This document shows positions 20,043 to 29,653 of a stretch of 64,000 nt of DNA, in pieces; positions within the stretch are counted from its first letter, which is position 1, and each line of letters starts with the position of its first letter. Source of the DNA: Halomonas litopenaei. GTDB taxonomy: Bacteria > Pseudomonadota > Gammaproteobacteria > Pseudomonadales > Halomonadaceae. Under the pieces are notes generated by a model, which saw only the letters and a program-made list of their open reading frames with translations, was not told the origin of the DNA and ran no database searches. The translations under genes were made by a program, and so were the position numbers. The DNA is taken from positions 186,001 to 250,000 of the forward strand of contig NZ_PXNS01000006.1 of the NCBI RefSeq assembly GCF_003045775.1, in the 5' to 3' direction.

Positions 20043-21782
20043 GTGATCGAATACTCCGGCTGGACGCTCTACAAGCGTCTTCTTGGTTACGTCAAACCCT
20101 TCTGGAAGTCCTTTCTCGTCGCCGTGGTCGGCTACGCCATCTACGCGGCGTCCAGTACCGCCCTGGCCGAGATGATGAAGCGCCTGATCGATGGCATCCA
20201 GAATCCCGACGCCGCCTTTCGTCTGTTTCTGCCGCTGTTCGTCGTCGGCATGTTCGGCGCCAGGGGTGTCGGCACCTTTCTCGGCACCTACTTCATGAGC
20301 AACGTCGCACGCAACATGGTGCACGCGCTGCGCTGTGACGTCTTCAACCATATGCTGCGCCTGCCGGGGCGCTTCTTTGACAATCATTCTTCCGGCCACC
20401 TGATCTCGCGGGTGACCTACCATGTGGAGCAGGTGACCGGCGCAGGCACCAAGGCGATCACGGTAATCCTCCAGGAGGGCCTGTTTGTACTCGGCCTGCT
20501 GGGCTATCTGCTGTGGACCAACTGGATGCTGACGCTCTTGTTCATGGCCGTGACGCCGCTGATTGGTGGCGTGGTGAGCTACGCCAGCAAGCGCTTTCGG
20601 CGCATTTCCAAGCGCATCCAGCGCTCCATGGGGGACGTCACCCACGTCGCCTCCGAGGCCTTGACCGGCTACCGCGTGGTGCGTACCCACGGCGCCGAGA
20701 AATACGAGATGGGGCGCTTCCACGACGCCAGTGAAGTCAACCGTCGCCAGAGCCTGAAGGAGGCCCTGACCAAGGCCACCAGCACCCCGGTCATCCAGAT
20801 GCTGGTGGCACTGTCGCTGGCGCTGCTGGTGTGGCTTGCCATGTCACCGGCGCTGATGGACAACATGACGCCGGGCGAATTCGTGGCCTTCATCACCGCC
20901 GCCTCGCTGATGGCCAAGCCGATTCGCTCGCTCAGCGAGATCAACGGCACCATCCAGAAGGGTATCGCTGCCTCCAGTGAACTGTTCGGGCTGCTCGACG
21001 AGCCTGAGGAACGCGATACCGGAACCCTGATGCCCGAGCGCCTGCAGGGGCGGATACAGCTCGAACAGGTGCGTTTCGCCTACGGAGACGATCAGCCCGA
21101 GGTGCTCAAGGGCATCGACCTGGACGTGCGCAAGGGCGAGATGGTGGCCATCGTCGGCCGCTCGGGCAGCGGCAAGTCGACCCTGGTCAGCCTGTTGCCG
21201 CGCTTCTACCGACCGACGGGCGGGCGTATCCTGATCGATGGCACCCCCATCGAGGAGTACCAGCTGACGGCGCTACGACAGCAGATTGCGCTGGTGTCCC
21301 AGCAGGTGACGTTGTTCAACGCTACCATCGCCGAGAACATCGCCTACGGGGTCCCCGATGCCGATCCTGCTGACATCGAGGCGGCGGCCCGCGCCGCCCA
21401 TGCCCATGAGTTCATCGAGCGCATGCCCGGCGGCTACCAGGCGCTGGTCGGTGACAACGGTGTGATGCTCTCCGGTGGTCAGCGTCAGCGCATGGCGATC
21501 GCTCGGGCGATCTTCAAGGATGCTCCCATCCTGATCCTCGATGAGGCGACCTCGGCGCTGGACACCGAGTCCGAGCGCCATATCCAGGCGGCCCTGGAAG
21601 AGGTCTGCAAGGATCGCACCACCCTGGTCATCGCCCACCGCCTGTCGACCATCGAACGGGCCGACCGCATCCTGGTCATGGAACAGGGCGAGATCATCGA
21701 ACAGGGCTCCCACGCCGAGCTGCTGGAACGCGATGGCGGTGCCTATGCCGCGTTGCACCAGCTGCAATTCCAGGAGGCGTAG
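20043..21782 (+). CDS. msbA: Lipid A export ABC transporter MsbA
   Basis: Half-transporter of 579 residues (E. coli 582) that flips lipid A-core across the inner membrane. The GTG at 20043 (VIEYSGWTLYKRLLGYVKP) with GGAG upstream gives the expected N-terminus; the frame extends upstream into comEC without homology. Six membrane helices lie within about 1-300. The ATPase has GRSGSGKST, the signature LSGGQRQR, Walker B ILILDEATSALD and the switch IAHRLST. It directly abuts lpxK (no gap). Confidence 0.96.
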   Translation: MIEYSGWTLYKRLLGYVKPFWKSFLVAVVGYAIYAASSTALAEMMKRLIDGIQNPDAAFRLFLPLFVVGMFGARGVGTFLGTYFMSNVARNMVHALRCDVFNHMLRLPGRFFDNHSSGHLISRVTYHVEQVTGAGTKAITVILQEGLFVLGLLGYLLWTNWMLTLLFMAVTPLIGGVVSYASKRFRRISKRIQRSMGDVTHVASEALTGYRVVRTHGAEKYEMGRFHDASEVNRRQSLKEALTKATSTPVIQMLVALSLALLVWLAMSPALMDNMTPGEFVAFITAASLMAKPIRSLSEINGTIQKGIAASSELFGLLDEPEERDTGTLMPERLQGRIQLEQVRFAYGDDQPEVLKGIDLDVRKGEMVAIVGRSGSGKSTLVSLLPRFYRPTGGRILIDGTPIEEYQLTALRQQIALVSQQVTLFNATIAENIAYGVPDADPADIEAAARAAHAHEFIERMPGGYQALVGDNGVMLSGGQRQRMAIARAIFKDAPILILDEATSALDTESERHIQAALEEVCKDRTTLVIAHRLSTIERADRILVMEQGEIIEQGSHAELLERDGGAYAALHQLQFQEA

Positions 21783-22835
21783 ATGGGGCTTGGGCAGCGC
21801 TGGCTCGAGGCGGCCTATCGTGGGGCTCCCTGGCTTGCCGTCCTGCGGCCGCTGGAGGCGCTCTATCGCCGCGAGGTACGCCGGCGAGCCGACGCCTTTG
21901 CGCGTGGCGACAAGCCGGTGTGGCGCGCTTCGGTACCCGTCATCGTGGTCGGCAACCTGACTCTCGGCGGCACCGGCAAGTCGCCGCTGGTCGCCTGGAT
22001 GGGGCGGCACCTGGCCGAACGCGGCTTTCGCCCCGGGATTCTGTCACGGGGCTACGGTGGCAAGGCCGATGGCTACCCCCTGCACCTTGCCGACGATACA
22101 CCAGTAGCGGCCAGCGGCGATGAGCCGCGAATGCTGGCCGATCAGACCGGGCTGCCGGTGGTGGTCGACCCGGACCGCCCGCGTGGGGCCCAGTGCCTGA
22201 TCGACGCCGGTTGTGACGTCATCGTCACCGACGACGGCCTTCAGCACCATGCCCTGGGGCGTGATCTCGAGGTGGTGGTGGTGGACGGCAAGCGAGGCTT
22301 CGGCAATGGGCGCTGCCTACCGGCAGGGCCGCTGCGCGAACCGCTGGAGCGGCTGGAGCGCATCGACGCACTGATCGTCAACGGCGAATCGTCGAGCGCG
22401 CTTGCCGCCGACGGCTTCACCATGCAACTGGAGCCCGCCTGCTGGCGCAGGGTCGGTGACGACGAGCGGCGTCCACTGACGCCGCTGCCCTTCGCCACAC
22501 CGGTCACCGCGGTGGCAGGGATCGGTCATCCGGAGCGTTTCTTTACCACCCTGTCGGAGCTGGGGATCGCCCATCGACCGGCCCCCTTTTCCGACCACCA
22601 CCGGTTCAGCCCGGCCGACCTGACCACCAGCGACCAGCGACCTGTGGTGATGACCGCCAAGGATGCGGTCAAGTGTCGAAGCTTTGTTCCCGACGATTGC
22701 TGGGCCCTGGATGTAGAGGCTAGACCCGAGGCGTCCTTCGTGGCCTGGTTCGATCGGCGAGTGTCCGCCTGGCGAGGCACCGACGATGCGCAGGTCGCTC
22801 ATGATACCGGGATCGCGCAGCGGCAGAGTGACTGA
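21783..22835 (+). CDS. lpxK: Tetraacyldisaccharide 4'-kinase
   Basis: 350-residue kinase that adds the 4'-phosphate of lipid A at the inner membrane. The ATG follows the msbA TAG without spacing. An N-terminal hydrophobic/amphipathic region (residues 1-35) precedes the P-loop VGNLTLGGTGKSP, the RGYGG motif, the DDGLQHHAL motif and FSDHHRFSPADL. Together with msbA, ycaR and kdsB it forms a lipid A/KDO cluster. The C-terminus (HDTGIAQRQSD) is slightly longer than in E. coli (328 aa). Confidence 0.95.
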   Translation: MGLGQRWLEAAYRGAPWLAVLRPLEALYRREVRRRADAFARGDKPVWRASVPVIVVGNLTLGGTGKSPLVAWMGRHLAERGFRPGILSRGYGGKADGYPLHLADDTPVAASGDEPRMLADQTGLPVVVDPDRPRGAQCLIDAGCDVIVTDDGLQHHALGRDLEVVVVDGKRGFGNGRCLPAGPLREPLERLERIDALIVNGESSSALAADGFTMQLEPACWRRVGDDERRPLTPLPFATPVTAVAGIGHPERFFTTLSELGIAHRPAPFSDHHRFSPADLTTSDQRPVVMTAKDAVKCRSFVPDDCWALDVEARPEASFVAWFDRRVSAWRGTDDAQVAHDTGIAQRQSD

Positions 22836-22873
22836 GCACTGCCGCCGAAGGCTCAAATTCAACAGGAGAAACG

Positions 22874-23098
22874 ATGATGGACAAGGAACTACTGGCGATG
22901 CTGGTGTGCCCCCAGTGCCAGGGCAAGCTGCGCTACGACCGCGATGCCGGCGAGCTGTGCTGCCAGTTCGATGGCCTGGCCTATCCGATCCGTGACGGCA
23001 TCCCGGTGATGCTGGTCGAGGAGGCGCGGGTCATGGAGGTCGACGAGACCCTCAAGACCAACCCCGGGCGGGGCACCTCCAGCACGGACGAGACGTGA
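22874..23098 (+). CDS. ycaR: Trm112/YcaR-like small zinc-ribbon protein (UPF0434)
   Basis: 74 residues with LVCPQCQGKL near the N-terminus and a second cysteine (ELCCQFD), followed by the hallmark LAYPIRDGIPVMLVEEAR. The family is small, function unproven in bacteria; it resembles the Trm112 methyltransferase activator. AGGAGA lies 5 bp before the first of two consecutive ATGs (22874, 22877); either may be used. It sits between lpxK and kdsB as in E. coli. Confidence 0.9.
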   Translation: MMDKELLAMLVCPQCQGKLRYDRDAGELCCQFDGLAYPIRDGIPVMLVEEARVMEVDETLKTNPGRGTSSTDET

Positions 23099-23112
23099 AG
23101 GAGCGCTAGACG

Positions 23113-23892
23113 ATGCAGGATTTTATCGTTGTCATACCGGCGCGTTACGGTTCGAGTCGTCTGCCCGGAAAGCCGCTGGCAGATATCGCCGGCCGACCCA
23201 TGGTCGCCCGGGTCTGGGATCAGGCCCGGCGCTCCTCGGCGAGCCGAGTGGTGATCGCCACCGACGATGCGCGCATCGAAAGCGTGATGCTCGAGCTGGG
23301 CGCCGAGGTAGTGATGACCCGCGAGGACCATACCACCGGGACCGATCGGCTGGCGGAGGTGGTCGAGCGCCTGGCGCTGCCGGACGAGGCGGTGCTGGTC
23401 AACGTTCAGGGGGACGAACCGCTGTTGCCGCCCGAACTGATCGATCAGGTGGCGGGGCGGCTGATGCGCGACGAGGGCGCCTCGGTCGCGACCCTGGCCG
23501 AGTCCATTGGCGACGTCGACACCTTGTTCAACCCCAATGTGGTCAAGGTAACCCGGGCCGCATCGGGCAGGGCGCTGAGCTTTTCTCGCGCCCCGATGCC
23601 CTGGGACCGGGAGGGCTTTCGTGAGCCTCCGACGCTGCTCACCACCGACGCTTGGCTACGCCATATTGGCCTCTATGCCTATCGAGCGAGCTTTCTGCGG
23701 GCCTTCAGCCAGTGGCTGCCGGCTCCCATCGAACAGCTCGAACAGCTCGAGCAGTTGCGTGCGCTGCACTATGGGCACGCCATCCAGGTGGCGCTGGCCG
23801 AGCAGACGCCCGGGGCGGGGGTGGACACCGCCGAGGATCTTGAGCGGGTTCGCGCCCATTTCGGCGGCCAGCAGACGTCGCCGGACCAGTGA
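23113..23892 (+). CDS. kdsB: 3-deoxy-manno-octulosonate cytidylyltransferase
   Basis: 259 residues (E. coli 248) activating KDO as CMP-KDO for the lipopolysaccharide inner core. Visible are [17 protein letters not shown] with the nucleotide-binding Arg/Lys, [15 protein letters not shown] with the metal-binding Asp, and [10 protein letters not shown]. The [12 protein letters not shown] repeat near residue 205 is a normal feature of the family. The stop overlaps a GTG in the next frame, but the following gene most likely starts further on, at 23916. Confidence 0.96.
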   Translation: MQDFIVVIPARYGSSRLPGKPLADIAGRPMVARVWDQARRSSASRVVIATDDARIESVMLELGAEVVMTREDHTTGTDRLAEVVERLALPDEAVLVNVQGDEPLLPPELIDQVAGRLMRDEGASVATLAESIGDVDTLFNPNVVKVTRAASGRALSFSRAPMPWDREGFREPPTLLTTDAWLRHIGLYAYRASFLRAFSQWLPAPIEQLEQLEQLRALHYGHAIQVALAEQTPGAGVDTAEDLERVRAHFGGQQTSPDQ

Positions 23893-23915
23893 AGGCCAAC
23901 GATCAGGAGACAAGC

Positions 23916-24386
23916 ATGCGGGTACTGTTCGTATGTCTGGGCAATATCTGCCGCTCGCCCACCGCCGAGGGGGTAGTGAGGCAGCGACTCGAGGAGCACG
24001 GTCTGGCGGACCGGGTGGTGCTGGATTCCTGCGGCACCGGGCCCTGGCACGTGGGTGAGCCACCGGATGCCCGCGCCCAGCAGGCCGCGCGCAAGCGGGG
24101 AATCGATCTATCGAAGCTGCGCGGTCGCCAGCTCGAGGTCGCCGATTTCGAAACATGTGACTACCTGCTGGCGATGGACGCCGACAACCTGAGCGTGCTC
24201 GAGCGCCAGGCGCCGGCGAATTGCCAGGCCCATATCGGCCTCTTGATGGAGTTCGCCGGGGAGCCCGGCGTTGCGGTGCCGGACCCCTACTACGAGGGCG
24301 GCTTCGATGGTGTCTACGCGATGATCGAGCGTGCCGCCGATGGCCTGGTGGCCACCTTGTCGCAGCGTCTGGGGGCGTCGTCTTGA
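23916..24386 (+). CDS. Low-molecular-weight protein-tyrosine phosphatase
   Basis: 156 residues. The P-loop VCLGNICRSP (Cys7, Arg13) is at the start and the general-acid loop DPYYEGG is near residue 126, both intact, so an active enzyme is expected. I chose the ATG at 23916 because AGGAG stands 9 bp upstream; the longer frame from GTG 23889 overlaps kdsB. In Pseudomonas a phosphatase of this family also sits between kdsB and murB. Its substrate is unknown; no tyrosine kinase or exopolysaccharide genes adjoin. Confidence 0.92.
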   Translation: MRVLFVCLGNICRSPTAEGVVRQRLEEHGLADRVVLDSCGTGPWHVGEPPDARAQQAARKRGIDLSKLRGRQLEVADFETCDYLLAMDADNLSVLERQAPANCQAHIGLLMEFAGEPGVAVPDPYYEGGFDGVYAMIERAADGLVATLSQRLGASS

Positions 24387-25384
24387 GGCCCGTCATAGGC
24401 CTCGATCAGGACTTGACCCGAGCCAACACCCTGGGGCTGCCCTGTGTCGCCGAAGAGGTCGTCGATGTCTTCAGTCGTGATCAGCTCGCCTCCCTGATCA
24501 GGCAGGTCGGAGACCGCCGATTGACCCTGCTCTCCGGCGGCAGCAATCTGATTCTGCCCGACTATCTGCCGGGGATGACGCTGCGACCGCGGCTCGATTA
24601 CTGGTGGGTCGAGCGGTGCGGGCAGGATGCGCTGGTGCATGTCGGTGCCGGGGTCAACTGGCATCGACTGGTCATGGCGCTGGCGTCGAAGGGGTGGTGG
24701 GGCATCGAGAATCTGGCGCTGATACCCGGGCACTGTGGTGCGGCACCGGTACAGAACATCGGCGCCTATGGGGTCGAACTGGCCGATGTGCTTGAGTCGG
24801 TGACCCTGGTCCATCGCGACAGTGGTGCGGTGGAAAGCTTGCCGGCTGGTGCCTGTGGCTTCGGCTATCGGGAGAGCCGCTTCAAGGGGGAGTGGGACGG
24901 CAAGGTCATCATCACCGACCTCACCTTGAGGGTCAGCCGTCACGGCGCGCCGAAGCTTGGCTACGGCGATCTGGCGTCCCGGGTGGGGGAGGCCCCCGCT
25001 CCTCTGGCGGTGGCCGAGGCGGTCTGCCAGGTGCGCCGCGAGAAGCTGCCCGACCCCGAGCAGCTCGGCAATGCCGGCAGCTTCTTCAAGAATCCTGTGG
25101 TCGAGGCAGCGCGTGCCGGGGCACTGCGCGAGAGCTATCCGGGTATGCCGGCCTATGAACTGGAAGACGGACGGGTCAAGCTGGCGGCGGGGTGGCTGAT
25201 CGATCAGTGCGGCCTCAAGGGCTGGCGACAGGGTCACTTTGGCGTCCATGATCGTCAGGCGCTGGTGCTGGTGCACCACGGTGGCGGCAATGCCACGGAA
25301 TTGCTGGCGTTCGCCGACCAGGTGTCGGCGCGGGTCGCCGAACGCTTCGGTGTGACGCTCGAACGAGAGCCGCGCCTGGCCTGA
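24383..25384 (+). CDS. murB: UDP-N-acetylenolpyruvoylglucosamine reductase
   Basis: FAD enzyme of 333 residues (E. coli 342) reducing enolpyruvyl-UDP-GlcNAc to UDP-MurNAc. The most likely start is TTG at 24383, overlapping the phosphatase stop as TTGA; no ATG exists near the conserved N-terminus ANTLGLP. FAD-domain motifs LLSGGSNLILPD and IENLALIPGHCGAAPVQNIGAYG, the YRESRFK arginine, the proton-donor serine in GSFFKNP and the C-terminal glutamate region are all visible. It is type I, with the Tyr loop. The gene converges with rne. Confidence 0.94.
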   Translation: MRPVIGLDQDLTRANTLGLPCVAEEVVDVFSRDQLASLIRQVGDRRLTLLSGGSNLILPDYLPGMTLRPRLDYWWVERCGQDALVHVGAGVNWHRLVMALASKGWWGIENLALIPGHCGAAPVQNIGAYGVELADVLESVTLVHRDSGAVESLPAGACGFGYRESRFKGEWDGKVIITDLTLRVSRHGAPKLGYGDLASRVGEAPAPLAVAEAVCQVRREKLPDPEQLGNAGSFFKNPVVEAARAGALRESYPGMPAYELEDGRVKLAAGWLIDQCGLKGWRQGHFGVHDRQALVLVHHGGGNATELLAFADQVSARVAERFGVTLEREPRLA

Positions 25385-25445
25385 TTTGTAGCACCTGACT
25401 TGCCGGCACCGGAGGCGCTGTGTGAGTAACGAAAGCGCATAAATG

Positions 25446-25477
25446 AAAACGCCCGCGTCCTTGGACGCGGGCGTTTT
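25446..25477. terminator. Bidirectional terminator between murB and rne
   Basis: A 15-bp perfect inverted repeat (25446-25460 with 25463-25477) is flanked by AAAA and TTTT, giving a T-tract in both directions. Confidence 0.92.
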
Positions 25478-25493
25478 GCTTTACGGCGAGTGA

Positions 25494-28400
25494 TCAGCTG
25501 TTGTGGCCGTCACTTGCCTTTTCGGCCTCGAGCTTGCGACGCTCGCGCGGGTCGTTGTGGGCCCGGCGACGGCGACGGCGGCGAGGCGCCTGGCCATCAT
25601 CAGTGGCGCCACTCAAGGCGTCGTCTTCGGCCTTGGCGTCAGTCTTGGCTTCTGTCTTGGCGTCGTCGGCCTTGGCGTCAGTCTTGGGCGCCTCGGCTTT
25701 CTCTTCCGCCTTGGCATCGGCCTTGGGTGCCTCCGCTTTCTCTGCAGCTTTCGCTACGGCTTTCTCTGCAGGTTGGGTGTCAGCCTTGGGAGTCTCGGCC
25801 TTTGGCGTCTCGGCCTTGGCTTCGGCTTTCGGCTCGGCTTTCTCTGTAGGCTTGGTGTCAGCCTTGGGAGTCTCGGCCTTTGGCGTCTCGGCCTTGGGGA
25901 CCTCAGCCTTGGCTTCGGCTTTCGGCTCGGCTTTCTCGTCAGCTTTCTCTGCAGGCTTGGTGTCAGCCTTGGGGGCCTCAGTCTTGGGAGCCTCGGGCTT
26001 GGGAGCCTCAGCCTTGGCTTCGGCTTTCTCTGCAGCTTTCTCTGCAGCTTTCTCGACGGCCTTGGCGTCAGCTTTGGGAGTCTCGGCCTTGGCTTCGGCT
26101 TTCGGCTCGGCTTTCTCTCCAGGCTGGGCGTCAGCCTTGGGAGCCTTGGCTGCAGCTTCAGGCTGGGCGTCAGCCTTGGGAGCCTCGGCCTTGGCTTCGG
26201 TCTTCGGCTCGTCTTTCTCTACGGGCTTGGCGTCGTCCGACTTGGGAGCCTCGGCGTTGGCGACGGGCTTGGTATCCGCCTTGGGGGCTTCGGCTTTGGC
26301 GTCGGCCTTGTCGTCAGCCTTGGAAGTCTCGGCCTTGGCTTCGGCTTTTGGCTTGGCTTTCTCTGCAGCTTTCTCGACGGGCTTGTCGTCAGCCTTGGGA
26401 GCCTCGGCCTTGGCGTCAGTCTTGGCGTCAGCCTTGGGGGCTTCGGCCTTGGCTTCGGCTTTTGCTTCGGCTCTTGTTTCGGCTTTTGCTTCGGGCTTGG
26501 TCTGTTCGGCCGTAGCTTCCGCAGCGCTTGCCTGGCCCGCATCGGGCTGAGCTTCCTGAGCCGCGGCCGCGGCCGCTTCCGCCTGCAGGCGTTGCTGCTC
26601 TTTCAGCGCCTCGGGGTTGATGGCCTGCTTGCGGCTGCGGTTGCGCGGATTGTTGCGGGTGCGCTTGGGCTTGCTGTCCTTGGCAGCATCGCTGCTGGCA
26701 GCATCTGCCTGCTGCGTTTCACCGCGGCTGGCCGAACGGGGCGACTTGTTGTCGTCGCTCTTGCGGCTATCCGGCTGGCGGCTTTCCTGTTGACGACCCT
26801 CCTGCTGACGACCCTCTTGCTGACGTCCTTCAGCCTGGCGGTTGTCCTGCTGACGATTGTCGTCACGGCGAGAGCGCTGGCGGTTGTCGTTGCCGTCATT
26901 TCTGTCGGCTCGAGTGTCTGCCTTGCTGTCGGTGCGTGCGTCGTTTCGAGTCTCGCTGCGGCCGTCGCTCTTGGCGGCCGGCTGGCGGCGATCCTGCTGG
27001 CGACGGTCCTGGCTGTTGCCATCGCTACGGTTGGATCTGTTGCTGCTCTGACGCTGGCCGTTCTGGCTGCCACCACGGCGATTGCGCTGTCGCGTGTCGC
27101 TACCGCGCTGCTGGCCGCTGTCGCTGCGCTGTTGGGCGCCGCGCTGAGCATTGTCGTCGCGACTCGAGGATTGAGTGCGAGTGCTGCTCGAGCCTTGGCT
27201 GCCGCTCGCGGCGCCGTTACTGGTTTCTTCCTCGCCGCCGAGGAAGCGGGCGAAGCCCTTGACCAGTCGACCGAACAGGCCGGCGTTCTGAACCGCCTGA
27301 CGAGACTCTGCGGGGCTCTGACGGCCTGACTGGCGATTAGCCTGAGGGCTGCTCTGCCTGCGGCTGGACGACGAGGCCTGGCGACCGGATTGAGCGCCCT
27401 GAGCGCTGGGCTGACGACTGGGCTGTGCGGGCTTGTCCTCGCTGGCAGCCTCTTCCTGGCTCAAGGAAGCGGGGGCAGGGGCGTTGTGGACTACGCTCTT
27501 GACCGCGGCTTCGGCGCGTTGCACCGGCTTGCCGAAGGCGGCGTCGGGCTCCTTGCCGACCTCGGTGTCGGTGGACAGCTCGAAACTGGAGGCGTTGGCG
27601 GTGCCTTCCTCGTCGACGTGGTCGTCGCGCAGACGCTGGACGTCGTAGTGGGGGGTGTCCATGTCCGGGCTTGGCAGGATGACCACGCGGACGCCCTGGC
27701 GACGCTCGATATCGGCCAGGATGGCGCGCTTCTCGTTAAGCAGATAGGTAGCGACAGGCACCGGCAGGATGGCGCGGATCTGAGCGCTGCGCTCCTTCAT
27801 GGCCTCTTCTTCGATCAGGCGCATGACCGACAGCGAGAGCGAACGCACGTCACGGATGGTGCCCTGGCCGTCACAGCGGGGGCATACCACGCCGCTGGTT
27901 TCGCCGAGGGACGGACGCAGACGCTGACGCGACATTTCCATCAGGCCAAAGCGCGAAATACGGCCGATCTGTACCCGGGCACGGTCGAGCTTGAGGGCGT
28001 CGCGAGCGCGGTTTTCGACCTCGCGCTGGTTGCGTGCTGGCCCCATGTCGATGAAGTCGATGACCACCAGGCCGCCGATGTCACGCAGGCGCAACTGGCG
28101 AGCGATCTCGTCGGCCGCCTCCAGATTGGTCTGCAGCGCAGTCTCTTCGATGTCACTGCCGCGTGTCGCTCGCGCCGAGTTGATGTCGATGGACACCAGT
28201 GCCTCGGTGTGGTCGATCACGATGGAGCCGCCGGAGGGCAGCTTCACTTCACGCTCGTAGGCGGTCTCGATCTGCGACTCGATCTGGAAGCGCGAGAACA
28301 GCGGCACCTCGTCGGCGTACAGCTTGATCTTCTGCTGGTAGGACGGCATCACCTGGCGAATGAAGGCCAGCGCCTCCTGGTGCACCTCGGGGCTGTCGAT

Positions 28401-29084
28401 CAGTACCTCGCCGATATCCTGGCGCAGGTAGTCGCGCATGGCGCGAATGATGACATTGGACTCGCGGTAGATCAGGAAGGGGGCGGCGCGCTTGCCGGCT
28501 TCCTCGGTGATGGATTCCCACACCTGTACCAGATAGTCGAGGTCCCACTGCAGCTCTTCGGGCGAACGACCGATACCGGCGGTACGCACGATCAGGCCCA
28601 TCTTGTCGGGCACGCTGAGCTGGCCCATGGCTTCCTTCAGCTGGGCGCGTTCCTCGCCCTCGATGCGACGCGAGATGCCGCCTGCGCGGGCGTTGTTGGG
28701 CATCAGCACCAGGAAGCGGCCGGCCAGGCTGACAAAGGTGGTCAGGGCGGCGCCCTTGTTGCCACGCTCTTCCTTGTCGACCTGAACGATGACTTCCTGA
28801 CCTTCCTTCAGTACTTCCTTGATGCTGGGGCGGCCGGAAGGCTCCTTGACGAAGTACTCGCGAGCAATTTCCTTGAGGGGCAGAAAACCGTGGCGTTCGG
28901 CGCCGAAATCGACAAAGGCGGCTTCGAGGGAGGGTTCCACGCGGGTGATCTTGCCGCGATAGATATTGGCTTTTTTCTGTTCCCTGGCACCGGATTCGAT
29001 GTCCAGGTCGTACAGGCGTTGTCCATCCACCAGGGCGACACGCAGCTCTTCGGGCTGGGTCGCGTTGATGAGCATCCGTTTCAT
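25494..29084 (-). CDS. rne: Ribonuclease E with expanded repetitive C-terminal region
   Basis: 1196 residues (E. coli 1061). The ATG at 29084 gives [18 protein letters not shown]; a TTG at 29096 would add four residues. The N-terminal half has the S1 domain ([22 protein letters not shown]), the 5'-sensor and DNase-I-like region with the metal aspartates ([16 protein letters not shown]) and the zinc-link CPRCDGQG. It starts mRNA decay and rRNA/tRNA maturation and scaffolds the degradosome. The second half is disordered: an Arg/Gln-rich block with [10 protein letters not shown] repeats near 752-772, then a Lys/Ala/Glu/Pro repeat field at about 828-1158, ending in the Pseudomonas-like NDPRERRK motif. 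Confidence 0.97.
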   Translation of the reverse strand: MKRMLINATQPEELRVALVDGQRLYDLDIESGAREQKKANIYRGKITRVEPSLEAAFVDFGAERHGFLPLKEIAREYFVKEPSGRPSIKEVLKEGQEVIVQVDKEERGNKGAALTTFVSLAGRFLVLMPNNARAGGISRRIEGEERAQLKEAMGQLSVPDKMGLIVRTAGIGRSPEELQWDLDYLVQVWESITEEAGKRAAPFLIYRESNVIIRAMRDYLRQDIGEVLIDSPEVHQEALAFIRQVMPSYQQKIKLYADEVPLFSRFQIESQIETAYEREVKLPSGGSIVIDHTEALVSIDINSARATRGSDIEETALQTNLEAADEIARQLRLRDIGGLVVIDFIDMGPARNQREVENRARDALKLDRARVQIGRISRFGLMEMSRQRLRPSLGETSGVVCPRCDGQGTIRDVRSLSLSVMRLIEEEAMKERSAQIRAILPVPVATYLLNEKRAILADIERRQGVRVVILPSPDMDTPHYDVQRLRDDHVDEEGTANASSFELSTDTEVGKEPDAAFGKPVQRAEAAVKSVVHNAPAPASLSQEEAASEDKPAQPSRQPSAQGAQSGRQASSSSRRQSSPQANRQSGRQSPAESRQAVQNAGLFGRLVKGFARFLGGEEETSNGAASGSQGSSSTRTQSSSRDDNAQRGAQQRSDSGQQRGSDTRQRNRRGGSQNGQRQSSNRSNRSDGNSQDRRQQDRRQPAAKSDGRSETRNDARTDSKADTRADRNDGNDNRQRSRRDDNRQQDNRQAEGRQQEGRQQEGRQQESRQPDSRKSDDNKSPRSASRGETQQADAASSDAAKDSKPKRTRNNPRNRSRKQAINPEALKEQQRLQAEAAAAAAQEAQPDAGQASAAEATAEQTKPEAKAETRAEAKAEAKAEAPKADAKTDAKAEAPKADDKPVEKAAEKAKPKAEAKAETSKADDKADAKAEAPKADTKPVANAEAPKSDDAKPVEKDEPKTEAKAEAPKADAQPEAAAKAPKADAQPGEKAEPKAEAKAETPKADAKAVEKAAEKAAEKAEAKAEAPKPEAPKTEAPKADTKPAEKADEKAEPKAEAKAEVPKAETPKAETPKADTKPTEKAEPKAEAKAETPKAETPKADTQPAEKAVAKAAEKAEAPKADAKAEEKAEAPKTDAKADDAKTEAKTDAKAEDDALSGATDDGQAPRRRRRRRAHNDPRERRKLEAEKASDGHNS
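25610..26600 (-). repeat. Coding repeat field in rne (AEAPKAD-type units)
   Basis: Roughly 330 codons are built from variations of [20 protein letters not shown], with the APKAD or TPKAD core seen a dozen or more times. The unit lengths are irregular but multiples of three, so the frame is kept. The segment is highly charged and without predicted fold. Confidence 0.85.
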
Positions 29085-29560
29085 GTTGTCTCGCAATATG
29101 GGCGCGCCGGAGGGCGCCCATGGGCAACGGCAAGGGTGAACCGTTGGTGCAGCGTGCTTGTGCTCAGCGCATGTCGCGGAAGCTGCGCCCGGCCGCGACG
29201 TTACTTCATCAGGAACGTCACGGCATGATCATGTTGAGTACGGGGCGGAGGGAGGACGTGTCTCGGTGGGGCCTTGCCCATCCGGTCCTGCCGTCACCGC
29301 CAACACCTGGCATTCATCGATTCACCGCTGCCGGCCTCCGGCACGGTGTTGTACGTCTCCCGGCGACGGCCCACCCCTTCGGAAAGGTATCCAGCTGGGG
29401 TGGAGCGCGCCGGGCTCGGTGTTGTCACTTGACATCGGCGGCGGGACCTCTGTGGGTCGTCGCGGCCTCTGTGGCAAACGCTGTGTCAGTCACGTTTCGC
29501 TCGGGCCTGCGTGTCTAGTCGTGCAGGCGCTTGCAGGGGTCAATCGGACCCGGGGAGCGA
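29085..29560 (-). promoter_or_regulatory. Long rne 5' leader
   Basis: The rne-rluC gap of 569 bp has no credible gene. From the predicted start near 29560 the rne mRNA would carry a leader of about 475 nt, comparable to the 361-nt leader through which E. coli RNase E controls its own mRNA. Just before the ATG the minus strand can form GGGCGC...GCGCCC with a CCTCC in the loop (about 29101-29120). The fold was not computed. Confidence 0.5.
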
Positions 29561-29566
29561 ACAAGC

Positions 29567-29595
29567 AATATAACAGCAATGCCAGGGGTCAGCAA
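29567..29595 (-). promoter_or_regulatory. Predicted rne promoter with extended -10
   Basis: On the minus strand TTGCTG (29590-29595), a 17-bp spacer, then TATATT (29567-29572) preceded by TG at the extended -10 position. The -10 matches five of six consensus bases. Confidence 0.6.
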
Positions 29596-29653
29596 TTGGC
29601 GACAAGCTGCGCTAGAATGGCGCTTTATTGCGGGTTTCGAGTGGGGTGACAGC

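Noticed and set aside
23730-23762. EQLEQLEQL repeat within kdsB, resembling the other tandem repeats
   Set aside because: The LEQ-x-E-x-LEQLR pattern is normal for KdsB proteins, so it is not a local expansion.
25503-27329. 608-codon plus-strand open frame rich in Gly, Leu and Ser
   Set aside because: It is the antisense of the repetitive rne tail; the repeat removes stop codons by chance. No domain or start signal.
29429-29434. Isolated TTGACA in the rne-rluC gap
   Set aside because: No -10-like hexamer lies 16-18 bp downstream on the plus strand.
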